Shown piece by piece: positions 25,099 through 32,808 of a stretch of 39,507 nt of DNA. Location: assembly GCA_033763435.1 (NCBI GenBank), contig JANRKN010000094.1, positions 1 through 39,507 on the forward strand, given 5' to 3'. Origin of the DNA: JANRKN01 sp033763435 (GTDB taxonomy: Bacteria > Planctomycetota > Phycisphaerae > Phycisphaerales > UBA1924). Numbering within the stretch: position 1 is the first letter of the stretch; every line of letters starts with the position of its first letter. The notes under the pieces are model-generated. The model saw only the letters and a program-made list of their open reading frames with translations, searched no databases and was not told the DNA's origin. The translations under genes and the position numbers were made by a program.

Positions 25099-25104
25099 TA
25101 GACT
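25099..25104 (+). promoter_or_regulatory. Candidate -10 element for the coiled-coil protein gene
   Basis: TAGACT preceded by GG and followed by TTTG lies in the 212-base divergent spacer, 67 bases before the ATG at 25172. It is the same hexamer as at 6595 and 22415. The -35 position has no TTGACA-like sequence. Confidence 0.4.
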
Positions 25105-25171
25105 TTGCCCCGGGTTCCCAAGAATCCGTTGGTGGTTCGGCGGGCTTGGCTCGATGCAGGATGGAGGCGCG

Positions 25172-26995
25172 ATGTTCCAGGACATCGATCGTGCGGTGGC
25201 GGCGGCGTGGCGTCGGCTCGTGGCCCAGAAGCTCGCGCAGACTCTGATGGTCACGCTCGCGGTCGCATTCGCGCTTGCGATCCTCGCGGTTGTGGTCGCG
25301 CGCACGTTCGGCCTCGTTTGGCCCTTCTCGTGGATCTTCATCGGGCTTGGCGCGGCGTCGGTGCTGGGCGCGTGCGTCTGGACGGCGGTCGGTGCACCCT
25401 CGAAGCTCGATGCCGCCCGCGTGCTCGACGAGCGCGCGGAGCTGAAGGAATCGCTCTCGACCGCGCTGGTGTACCGCGCCTCGCAGGACCCGTGGGCGCA
25501 GGCGGTGATCGAGACCGCGCGCTCCCGCGCGGCGGGGCTGAAGGTGTCGCAGGCGCTGCCGATGGAATGGCCGAGGCTGGCCGCACTGCCGATCTGCGCG
25601 GGCGCGGCGCTGGTAATCGCGTGGGTCGCGTTCCCGCCCTTGGACGTTCTGAAGATCGCGCAGACGCGCGAGAAGAAGCAGGACGAGGCCAAGCAGGTCG
25701 TCGAGGTCAAGGCCGCGATCGACGCGAAGAACCAGAAGCTCGAGCAGTTGCTGGCCAAGGCGAACGTGAAGCTCGATGAGGAACTGGATAACGACGCGGG
25801 CGAGGCGGGTAAGGCGTCGGAGGTCAAGGGCGCCGAGGAACTCCGCCGCGAGCAGGTCAAGCGTCTGACGAGCCTTGCTGAGCAGCTGCGCGAGATGCGC
25901 GGCGGCGAGCAGGGCCAGCAGCTGGACGCGCTGAAGGAGTCGCTCCGTCAGCTGCGTCAGGCCGAGCCCGGGCCCATGGATGATTTCGGTCGCAGCCTCG
26001 CGCAGGGTGATTTCAAGGGCGCGCAGGAGGCGATGGCGGACCTTGCCAAGAAGATGACCGACGGCTCGATGAGCCCGCAGGAGCGAGCGCAGGCGGGCAA
26101 GCAGTTGGAGAACATGGCCAAGCAGCTGGAGAAGATCGCGCAGGACACGCAGCGCGCCAGCGAGCGGATGCAGAAGGCGGGGCTCGATCCCAAGGCTGCG
26201 AAGGACATCGCCGAGCAGATGCGCAAGAACCCCGAGGCGGCGAAGGAGATGCTGAAGAAGGCGATGGAGCAGGCCAAGAACATGAGCGAGGAGCAGAAGC
26301 AGCAGCTCATGAAGCAGATGGAGGGGCTTGCCAAGTCGAGCCAGCAGTGCCAGAACATGGGCGAGTCGCTGCAGAAGATGGCGCAGGGGATGCAGGCGCA
26401 GGGCATGTCGCAGGAGATGTCCGAGGCGATGCAGCAGATGGGTGAGTCGCTGAGCCAGGCCGAGCAGCTCGATGCGGAGATGTCGAACCTCGAGGCAGCG
26501 ATGAGCGAGTGCCAGTCGCAGATGGGTGAGATGGGCGAGGGCGCGGGGCAGTGCCAGGGCGGCGAAGAGTGGGCCTGGGGCGACACGGGCGAGTGGTCCG
26601 AGGGCGACTCGGACAAGGCGGGCAAGGGCTCGGGCGGCCCGGGTCAGGGCTTGGGACAGAGCCCCGAGGCTCAGGCCGCGGCGTATCAGCTCGATCCGAC
26701 GAAGGCGCCCGTGAAGCGCACGGCGGGGCCGATCATCGGCTCGCGCCTGGTTCAGGGCGAGCAGGTTCGCGGCGAGAGCGTCGCGGAGTTTGCGCAGGCC
26801 GCCGAGGCGAGCGCGAAGGCCGCGACGGAGGCGATCAACACCGACGCCGTGCCGCGCGAAATGCACGACGCGGTGAAGCACTACTTTGGTCGGCTTGAGC
26901 GCCGGGCCAAGCAGGGTGCGCCCGGGCAGGGCACGTCGGGTCAGGGGAGCGCGCCCGCGAAGGCCACCGAGCCCGCGCAGCCTGAGAAGAAGTGA
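25172..26995 (+). CDS. Membrane-anchored Gln/Met-rich coiled-coil protein (DUF4175-like layout)
   Basis: This is a 607-residue protein from ATG 25172, preceded by GGAGG (25163-25167, only four bases away); ATG 25154 is an alternative. Two membrane helices (about 26-48 and 52-70) are followed by LDERAELKESLSTALVY and DPWAQAVIETARSRA, then a third helix (about 142-160). The N-terminal layout recalls DUF4175-type proteins. Residues about 170-460 form long coiled coil rich in Lys, Glu, Gln and Met, with repeats such as AKQLEKIAQ, MSEEQKQQLMKQMEG and MSEAMQQMGESL. Then comes a Gly/Trp/Asp-rich linker and a conserved-looking end with MHDAVKHYFGRLERRA. The VKHYF-type end also occurs in proteins near MoxR/DUF58 clusters, but no such genes are here. 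Function unknown; a structural or scaffold role is inference. Confidence 0.7.
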   Translation: MFQDIDRAVAAAWRRLVAQKLAQTLMVTLAVAFALAILAVVVARTFGLVWPFSWIFIGLGAASVLGACVWTAVGAPSKLDAARVLDERAELKESLSTALVYRASQDPWAQAVIETARSRAAGLKVSQALPMEWPRLAALPICAGAALVIAWVAFPPLDVLKIAQTREKKQDEAKQVVEVKAAIDAKNQKLEQLLAKANVKLDEELDNDAGEAGKASEVKGAEELRREQVKRLTSLAEQLREMRGGEQGQQLDALKESLRQLRQAEPGPMDDFGRSLAQGDFKGAQEAMADLAKKMTDGSMSPQERAQAGKQLENMAKQLEKIAQDTQRASERMQKAGLDPKAAKDIAEQMRKNPEAAKEMLKKAMEQAKNMSEEQKQQLMKQMEGLAKSSQQCQNMGESLQKMAQGMQAQGMSQEMSEAMQQMGESLSQAEQLDAEMSNLEAAMSECQSQMGEMGEGAGQCQGGEEWAWGDTGEWSEGDSDKAGKGSGGPGQGLGQSPEAQAAAYQLDPTKAPVKRTAGPIIGSRLVQGEQVRGESVAEFAQAAEASAKAATEAINTDAVPREMHDAVKHYFGRLERRAKQGAPGQGTSGQGSAPAKATEPAQPEKK

Positions 26996-27035
26996 CGGGC
27001 ATTCGCGCGGGCTCTCGTGCGGCAGCAGAGTCTGG

Positions 27036-27041
27036 TAGGCT
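27036..27041 (+). promoter_or_regulatory. Candidate -10 element for the FbpA-like gene
   Basis: TAGGCT preceded by GG and followed by CTGG ends nine bases before the ATG at 27051. Transcription would start within a few bases of the start codon, and no Shine-Dalgarno is present, so the mRNA may be leaderless. Confidence 0.3.
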
Positions 27042-27050
27042 CTGGCCCGC

Positions 27051-28253
27051 ATGTCGACGCTCACACTCAAGGATCGCGTTCGAAAGCTCCGTCAGACACT
27101 GGCTGATTTCTGGGGCCGGCAATCGCCCGATCAGCGCAAGCGCCTGACGGTCGGGCTGCTTTTCTTTCCCCTGCTGGCGGTGGGGGTGCTGGTCTTCATG
27201 GTGCTTCCGTTCTTCCGCTCGGCGGGCCCGGCGGGGAACCTCAAGCGTGAGGTGGTGCTGTACACCTCGGCCGACGACGCGGTCGTACGGCTGGTCGTGG
27301 ACCGGTTTCAGAGCTCCACGGGCATCACGGTGAAGGTCGTCGGCGACACCGAAGCGACAAAGACCTTCGGGCTCGTCGCGCGGCTGCTGGAAGAGAAGGA
27401 CCGCCCGCGCGCGGATGTCTGGTGGGCCAGCGAGCCGATGGGCACCGTCAAGCTCGCGCAGGCCGGCGTGCTCGAACCCTTTGCCAACCGCAACGAGAAG
27501 GACATCCCGGGCGGCTGGCCCGCGGCGCTCAAGGGCTCGGACCTTCGGTGGTACGGCTTTGCGCAGCGCGCGCGGGTGATCGCGCACCACTCCACCCGTG
27601 TGCCGCGGGCGATGGTGCCGACGAAGCTTCGCGACCTCACGCAGCCGCGCTGGCGGGGCAAGGTGGGCATGGCGCAGCCCCAGTTCGGCACGACGCGCAC
27701 GCACGTCGCGGCGATCGTGGTTCAGGCCGGTCCCGACGCGGCGCGCGCGTGGCTCGAGGCGCTGCGCGACAACGGCGTGAAGATCTATCCCGGCAACGCG
27801 TCGGTCGTGCAGGCGATCAGCGTCGGCGAGATCGAGCTTGGGCTCACCGACACCGACGACGTGGCGAGCGCCAAGCGCAATGGCTGGGCCGTTGATCTGG
27901 TGTACGAGACGCCCGACAGTGCGCGCGATCTTCAACGGCTCAAGCCCGGGGAGCTCAAGTCGTTCGGCCCGCTGGTGCTGCCCAACACCGTGTCGAAGGT
28001 CCGCGGCGGCCCCAACCCCGCGCCCGGGGCAGTGCTGGCCGAGTTCCTGCTGTCCGAGAGCGTCGAGCGCGACCTCGCCTCCAGCGAGAGCCGGAACATT
28101 CCCGTCCGGCCTTCTCTCCAGAAGCAGTTCTCGGACTTGCCCGTGCCCAGCCCCGCGGAAGTGGACTTCGGGAGTGTCGCCGCCGCTGAGGCCCAGGCGA
28201 TGCAGATCATCGAGTCGGTCTTCGGCCCCGCGCCTCAGCCCGGCAAGCCCTGA
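27051..28253 (+). CDS. Membrane-anchored FbpA-type (iron/thiamine-like) substrate-binding protein
   Basis: This is a 400-residue protein. A basic N-terminus of about 32 residues precedes one membrane helix (about 34-55), so it is anchored by an uncleaved helix rather than as a lipoprotein (no lipobox Cys). The periplasmic part has the fold markers of class II binding proteins for Fe3+, thiamine or similar ligands: EVVLYTSADDAVVRLVVDRFQ, ADVWWASEP, LRWYGFAQRARVIAHH, RWRGKVGMAQPQFGTT, GNASVVQAISVGEIELGLTDTDD and a C-terminal SRNIPVRP. No ABC permease or ATPase gene is adjacent, so it is an orphan. The tyrosine ligands of FbpA cannot be confirmed, so iron is a guess. It precedes the HD-GYP sensor by 112 bases. 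Confidence 0.88.
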   Translation: MSTLTLKDRVRKLRQTLADFWGRQSPDQRKRLTVGLLFFPLLAVGVLVFMVLPFFRSAGPAGNLKREVVLYTSADDAVVRLVVDRFQSSTGITVKVVGDTEATKTFGLVARLLEEKDRPRADVWWASEPMGTVKLAQAGVLEPFANRNEKDIPGGWPAALKGSDLRWYGFAQRARVIAHHSTRVPRAMVPTKLRDLTQPRWRGKVGMAQPQFGTTRTHVAAIVVQAGPDAARAWLEALRDNGVKIYPGNASVVQAISVGEIELGLTDTDDVASAKRNGWAVDLVYETPDSARDLQRLKPGELKSFGPLVLPNTVSKVRGGPNPAPGAVLAEFLLSESVERDLASSESRNIPVRPSLQKQFSDLPVPSPAEVDFGSVAAAEAQAMQIIESVFGPAPQPGKP

Positions 28254-28318
28254 GCCGCGGCGGCGTTGAGCCGATGAAATGGGGACTTTCTTGGGGCGTT
28301 GAGGACCGCGGACTCCGG

Positions 28319-28324
28319 TACACT
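28319..28324 (+). promoter_or_regulatory. Candidate -10 element for the HD-GYP gene
   Basis: TACACT preceded by CCGG and followed by TTTG lies 41 bases before the ATG at 28366. TTGAGG at 28299-28304 is only 14 bases upstream, too near for a normal -35. The downstream gene has GGGAG at 28352-28356. Confidence 0.35.
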
Positions 28325-28365
28325 TTGATTCCGCCAGTTCGTGGGCGGTCCGGGAGCAGCAGAGG

Positions 28366-29850
28366 ATGGCCGAACACAACTACACCGACCTGGCCAGATT
28401 CCGCTATCGCCGGCGCGGGCGCATGATCGCGGCGCTGGTCGCGCTTCAGGTCGTGGTCATGGTGTTCGGCTCGCTCCTGAGCTGGTACCGCCTGCGCTCG
28501 GGCGTGACGGAAACCGTCACCGACGCGGTGATCGTCGAAAACATCACCGACCTCGAGCGCTTCGAGCGCGAGCTGTCGCGCGTCGCCTCGGCGCCGATCG
28601 AGTACGGCTCGCCGACCTGGCGTCAGGTGCAGACGCTCGTGGAATCCTTCGAGGACCTCTCGAACGGTGCGTTCGTCTGGGTGCTCGACGAGCAGGGCTA
28701 TGTCCTCGCCCACCCCGCGCTGCTGCGCAACCCCGACATGCGGCGGTTCAACTACGCCGACCGCGTCATCCAGGAACTCTCGGCCAAGGGTCAGCAGAGG
28801 CCCACGTCGACGTCGGCGCACGCGTCGAGCAAGCTGGGCGAGGTCGGGCGTGATTATGTCTCGATCGGGCGTGCGGACTTCCTGGGCGGCCCGTCGTGGA
28901 TTGCCACGCGATTTGTCCCGGGCCTGAACGTCCGCGTGCTCGTGCAGCAGCCCGAGCAGTCGCTCGCGGCCGGCTGGGCGGCCTTCCAGAGCGAACTGGC
29001 CCTGACCATCGGTCTCATCGCGACCGGCGTGCTGATCGTGACGGGGCTGGGCTCGGTCTGGCTTGTCCGACGCTACGACGCGGTGCTGTCGAAGGTCAAT
29101 CGTCAGCTCGAGGCCGAAGTGACGGCCCGTATCCAGCACACGCTCGACGCCCGGCACACGCTAATCTTCAACCTCGGCAAGGCGATCGACGCTCGCGACG
29201 CGGACCAGGGCCGGCACGTCGAACGCGTGGCGCGCTACAGCGAGATCCTCGCGCAGGACTTGGCGCCGATCGCCGCGGGCGTCGACCGCGCGTGGATCGA
29301 GTGTCTCAAGGTCGCCAGCAGCCTGCATGACTTGGGCAAGGCGGCGATCCCCGACTCGATCCTGCTCAAGCGCGGGCCGCTCTCAGCAGAGGAACGCCGG
29401 GCGATGGAGCATCACGCCCTCGCGGGTGCGGAGATCCTGTTCAACGTCCGCCGGCGTCTGGGCGACGACGCGCTGGTCAACATGGCCATTCAGGTCGTCG
29501 TGCAGCACCACGAGCGCTACGACGGATCGGGGTATCCCTACGGCATCGCGGGCGAGCAGATCTCGCTCGCGGCCCGCATTGTCGCGCTTGCCGACGCGTA
29601 CGACGGCATGACCACCTCGCGGTGCTACAAGGACGCGATCACGCACGACGCGGCCCGCGCGGTCATCGCCAAGCTCCGCGGCACGCAGTTTGATCCTCAG
29701 ATCGTCGACGCGTTTGAGCGCTGCCACGCCCGGTTCGATGAGGTACGCCAGGCGCTGCCCCAGGGCGGGCCCGCGCCCGCGATGTCGCCTCAGGAAGTCC
29801 CCGCCAGCGGCGAGAAGGTCGTCCGCGGGCCGCGGCTGGCGCAGGGCTGA
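28366..29850 (+). CDS. HD-GYP phosphodiesterase with periplasmic sensor domain
   Basis: This is a 494-residue protein with GGGAG nine bases upstream. Helix 1 (about 20-38) and helix 2 (about 211-233) flank a periplasmic domain of about 170 residues with GAFVWVLDEQGYVLAHP (101-117), typical of Cache-type sensors. A short linker (about 234-265) leads to the HD-GYP domain: KVASSLHDLGKAAIPD (315-330) with the HD pair at 321-322, and HHERYDGSGYPYG (381-393). This set of metal ligands and the GYP loop match active c-di-GMP phosphodiesterases. It probably lowers cyclic-di-GMP in response to an extracytoplasmic ligand. It follows the orphan membrane-anchored binding protein, which may feed it ligand (inference). 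Confidence 0.94.
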   Translation: MAEHNYTDLARFRYRRRGRMIAALVALQVVVMVFGSLLSWYRLRSGVTETVTDAVIVENITDLERFERELSRVASAPIEYGSPTWRQVQTLVESFEDLSNGAFVWVLDEQGYVLAHPALLRNPDMRRFNYADRVIQELSAKGQQRPTSTSAHASSKLGEVGRDYVSIGRADFLGGPSWIATRFVPGLNVRVLVQQPEQSLAAGWAAFQSELALTIGLIATGVLIVTGLGSVWLVRRYDAVLSKVNRQLEAEVTARIQHTLDARHTLIFNLGKAIDARDADQGRHVERVARYSEILAQDLAPIAAGVDRAWIECLKVASSLHDLGKAAIPDSILLKRGPLSAEERRAMEHHALAGAEILFNVRRRLGDDALVNMAIQVVVQHHERYDGSGYPYGIAGEQISLAARIVALADAYDGMTTSRCYKDAITHDAARAVIAKLRGTQFDPQIVDAFERCHARFDEVRQALPQGGPAPAMSPQEVPASGEKVVRGPRLAQG

Positions 29851-29902
29851 TCGGGGGGCGTCGGGGTCTCGGGGCCCCTCCGCAGGCCGGGGTCGGGCGA
29901 AC

Positions 29903-29908
29903 TACGAT
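29903..29908 (+). promoter_or_regulatory. Candidate -10 element for the M20 amidohydrolase gene
   Basis: TACGAT, the same hexamer as in the tRNA-Thr promoter and likewise followed by CG, ends eight bases before the ATG at 29917. No Shine-Dalgarno is visible, so the transcript may be leaderless, or translation may start at the in-frame ATG 29947. Confidence 0.3.
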
Positions 29909-29916
29909 CGCCGACC

Positions 29917-31239
29917 ATGACGACCGCGAGCACAGGCCGGGCAACGATGACGAGCACGGGCGCAGGCGGAACGGTGCGAGTCGAGGCGGGCGACGCCGAC
30001 GCGACGCTGCACCGGCTCATCCGCGAGGCGCTGCCGCGGGCCCGCGCCGTGCGGCACGATCTTCACCGGCATCCCGAGCTCGCGATGCACGAGCACGCGA
30101 CGAGCCAGCGCATTCAGGCCGAACTGTCCGCGATTGGCATCCCGTTCAAGGCAGGCCTCGCGCGCGACACGCTCAACGGCCAGGCGATCGGCGGCACCGG
30201 CATCGTCGCGCACCTTCCCGCCACGTCGCCCGAGGGCAACGCGCTCCCCGCGATCGGCCTCCGCGCGGATATCGACGCGCTCCCAATCCTCGAGTCCACT
30301 GGTAAGCCCTACGCCTCGGCGACGCCCGGCGTCATGCACGCCTGCGGGCACGATGGTCACACGGCCATCCTGCTCGGCGCCGCTCGCGTTCTGGCCTCGA
30401 TGCCCGTGCGCCCGCGGCCCGTCACGTTCATCTTTCAGCCCGCCGAGGAGGATATCGGCGGCGCCGAACTGCTCTGCAACGAGGGCGCGCTCAAGGGCGG
30501 CTCGCTGCACGACAACTCCGCGGGCTTGGGCGCGCCTGTGGGCGAAGTCTTCGGCCTGCACGGCTGGCCTCAGCTTCCCGTCGGCTGCGTCGCGTCGCGC
30601 GTCGGCCCGCTGCTCGCCGCGGTCGATGACTTTGAGATCACGATCACCGGCGTTCAGGCTCACGCGGCCTATCCGCACCTCGGGCGCGACCCGATCGTGG
30701 CGACCGCGGCGGTGATCACCGCGCTGCAGACGATCGCCTCGCGCGCGATCGGGCCGCTGGACTCGGTCGTGGTCACCGTCGGGCAGGTCCGCGCGGGTTC
30801 GGCCAAGAACATCATCCCGGGCTCGGCGTTCCTCGAGGGCACGGTGCGGACGCTGCGGGCCGCGACCCGCGCCGCGGCGCGCGAACGCCTGCACGAGATC
30901 GTCACCTCCACCGCCCGCGCGCATGGCTGCGAGGCGAAGATCGAGTACATCGAGGGCTACCCCGTCACCGAGAATGAGCCCGCGGCGACGGAGAAGTTCT
31001 TCCGCGTTGCCGAGGACGCGATGGGCGCCTCGCGCGTGCTCCGCGTCGAGCATCCGACAATGGGCGGCGAGGACTTTGCGTTTTATGGCCGCCATGCTGC
31101 GGCGTGCTTCTTCTTCCTGGGCTTGCGCCCGGCCGGGGCGGTCGAGTGTCCTTCGCTGCATCAGCCCGACTTTGACTTCAACGACGACGCGATGCCGCTG
31201 GGCATCGAGATGTTCTGCCGACTGGCGCTGAGCCGCTGA
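29917..31239 (+). CDS. M20D family amidohydrolase (HipO/ILR1-like)
   Basis: This 440-residue metallohydrolase has all family blocks: HDLHRHPEL (47-55), GLRADIDALPI (114-124), MHACGHDGHTA (140-150), QPAEE (174-178), HGWP (215-218), the dimerisation-lid segment with GVQAHAAYPHLGRDP, MGGEDFAFY and a final LHQPDFDF. Relatives are bacterial hippurate or N-acyl-amino-acid hydrolases and the plant ILR1 enzymes that free auxin from amino-acid conjugates. It is a zinc or manganese enzyme cutting N-acyl amino acids or related amides in the cytoplasm; no signal peptide is seen. An in-frame ATG at 29947 is an alternative start. The exact substrate is unknown. A GH3-like enzyme, which forms such conjugates in plants, lies 3.1 kb downstream on the other strand. 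Confidence 0.93.
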   Translation: MTTASTGRATMTSTGAGGTVRVEAGDADATLHRLIREALPRARAVRHDLHRHPELAMHEHATSQRIQAELSAIGIPFKAGLARDTLNGQAIGGTGIVAHLPATSPEGNALPAIGLRADIDALPILESTGKPYASATPGVMHACGHDGHTAILLGAARVLASMPVRPRPVTFIFQPAEEDIGGAELLCNEGALKGGSLHDNSAGLGAPVGEVFGLHGWPQLPVGCVASRVGPLLAAVDDFEITITGVQAHAAYPHLGRDPIVATAAVITALQTIASRAIGPLDSVVVTVGQVRAGSAKNIIPGSAFLEGTVRTLRAATRAAARERLHEIVTSTARAHGCEAKIEYIEGYPVTENEPAATEKFFRVAEDAMGASRVLRVEHPTMGGEDFAFYGRHAAACFFFLGLRPAGAVECPSLHQPDFDFNDDAMPLGIEMFCRLALSR

Positions 31240-31287
31240 TGCCCGCGCGGGTCTGTGAAGAGGTCTTGGGGAAAGCTGGGCTCCGCG

Positions 31288-32730
31288 ATGCCCGATGATC
31301 CCATCCCTCAACCCGTGGACGACGAGGGCTTTCTGCCCAAGGACGCGCCCCCGCCGTGGGGCACCGAGTCGCACGCCGAGCGTATGTCGAGGCTGCTCAG
31401 GCGCGCGCGCGATCTGCCCGCGATCCCCGGCGTGTATCTGATGAAGGACCACAAGGGCGTGGTGATCTACGTCGGCAAGGCCGCGCGCTTGCCCGACCGT
31501 GTCGCGTCGTACTTCGTTCCCTCGGCGGACCTGGGCTTCAAGAAGCAGCCCATGCTCGACGTCGTGCACGACTTTGAGATCCTGCCCTGTGAGAGCGAGT
31601 GGGAGGCGCTGCTCGCCGAGAACCGGCTGATCAAGGACATCCGCCCGAAGTTCAACGTTCGGCTCACGGACGACAAGACCTTCCCGTATCTGGTCGTCAC
31701 GCGCAGCGAGGATTTCCCACGTGTGTTCGTCACGCGCAACCCGGCGGGGCTGGACGCCGAGGGTGGTATCCACCCCGAGATGCGCAACGCCCGCGTGTTT
31801 GGTCCCTTTGCCAACGCGGGTGCGCTGCGCGAGGCGGTGCAGGTGCTCCAGCGCATCTTCCGCTTCCGCACGTGCAAGCTCGACATCGTCGCGGGCGATG
31901 AGAAGAACCGGCGCTTCCGGCCCTGCATCCTGCACGCGATCGGCCAGTGCACCGCGCCGTGCGCCGACCGCATCGGCGTGGACGAGTATCGCGCGGACGT
32001 GGATCGGTTCGTGACGTTCCTGGGCACCAAGCGCACGGCCGTGCTGCGGCAGATGCGCGACGACATGGCCCAGGCCTCGGCCGACCTGCGCTTTGAGAAG
32101 GCCGCGAGGCTGCGCGATCAGATCCGCGCGATCGAGAAGCTCGACGACCGCGCCGAGCGCTCGGACCAATGGCAGCCCGAGATCGAAGCCCCGATCATCA
32201 CCCCCGAGCGCGGGCTGGAGAGCCTGCGCAAGGTTCTGGAGCTCGATGAGCCGATCCGCTGTATCGAGGGCTTCGACATCGCGCACCTTCAGGGGAACGA
32301 GACGGTCGCGAGCAAGGTCTGCTTCATCGACGGGCGCCCGTTCAAGGATGAGTACCGCAGGTTCCGCATCCGCACCGTGGGCAACGACGACTTTGCCGCG
32401 ATGCGCGAGGTGATCTCGCGGCGCTATCGCGAGGCGGGGCTGGGCGAGGAGCTGTTCCCCGACGTGATCCTGATCGACGGCGGGATCGGGCAGCTCGCGG
32501 CCGCGCTCGACGCGTTCAGCGTGCTGGGCGCCCAGCCGCCGATGGTGATCTCTTTGGCGAAGAAAGAAGAGATCATCCACGTCCGAGGCCGCCCCGAGCC
32601 CATCAAGCTCGGGCGCGAGAACCCGGGCCTGCGCCTCTTGCAGTCGGTGCGCGACGAGGCCCACCGCTTCGCGCAGCACTACCACCACGTGCTCAGGCGC
32701 AAGAAAACGCTCGGCGAAGATGAGCGGTAG
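31288..32730 (+). CDS. uvrC: Excinuclease ABC subunit C, lacking the C-terminal HhH domain
   Basis: This is a 480-residue protein from ATG 31288 (a GTG at 31255 would add 11 residues). The N-terminal GIY-YIG nuclease has PGVYLMKD (47-54), YVGKA (61-65) and EALLAENRLIK (106-116), with the catalytic Glu at 106. Four cysteines (196, 213, 221, 225) match the iron-sulphur ligands of UvrC. The UVR motif that binds UvrB lies at about 258-285. The RNase H-like 5' nuclease domain has GFDIAH (328-333), PDVILIDGGIGQ (391-402) and His459. The protein then stops at residue 480, while normal UvrC (about 600) continues into a tandem helix-hairpin-helix DNA-binding domain. It makes the dual incisions of nucleotide excision repair with UvrAB, which are not in this window. 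Confidence 0.93.
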   Translation: MPDDPIPQPVDDEGFLPKDAPPPWGTESHAERMSRLLRRARDLPAIPGVYLMKDHKGVVIYVGKAARLPDRVASYFVPSADLGFKKQPMLDVVHDFEILPCESEWEALLAENRLIKDIRPKFNVRLTDDKTFPYLVVTRSEDFPRVFVTRNPAGLDAEGGIHPEMRNARVFGPFANAGALREAVQVLQRIFRFRTCKLDIVAGDEKNRRFRPCILHAIGQCTAPCADRIGVDEYRADVDRFVTFLGTKRTAVLRQMRDDMAQASADLRFEKAARLRDQIRAIEKLDDRAERSDQWQPEIEAPIITPERGLESLRKVLELDEPIRCIEGFDIAHLQGNETVASKVCFIDGRPFKDEYRRFRIRTVGNDDFAAMREVISRRYREAGLGEELFPDVILIDGGIGQLAAALDAFSVLGAQPPMVISLAKKEEIIHVRGRPEPIKLGRENPGLRLLQSVRDEAHRFAQHYHHVLRRKKTLGEDER

Positions 32731-32733
32731 ACT
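32728..32733 (+). promoter_or_regulatory. Candidate -10 element overlapping the uvrC stop codon
   Basis: TAGACT preceded by CGG and followed by GTG starts exactly on the TAG stop of uvrC, 75 bases before the M32 carboxypeptidase ATG. The hexamer is identical to those at 6595, 22415 and 25099. Its first three bases are fixed by the stop codon, which weakens the evidence. Confidence 0.3.
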
Positions 32734-32808
32734 GTGAGGCGGCGGTGGGAGCGATGGAGACGGTGGGGGGCCGGGGTGGGTGACTCACAGGATTCAAGGA
32801 GTTGCGCG

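Noticed and set aside
29902..32688. A 928-codon minus-strand frame opposite the M20 and uvrC genes
   Set aside because: It spans two confidently identified genes on the other strand and has shadow-type Arg/Ala/Leu/His composition.
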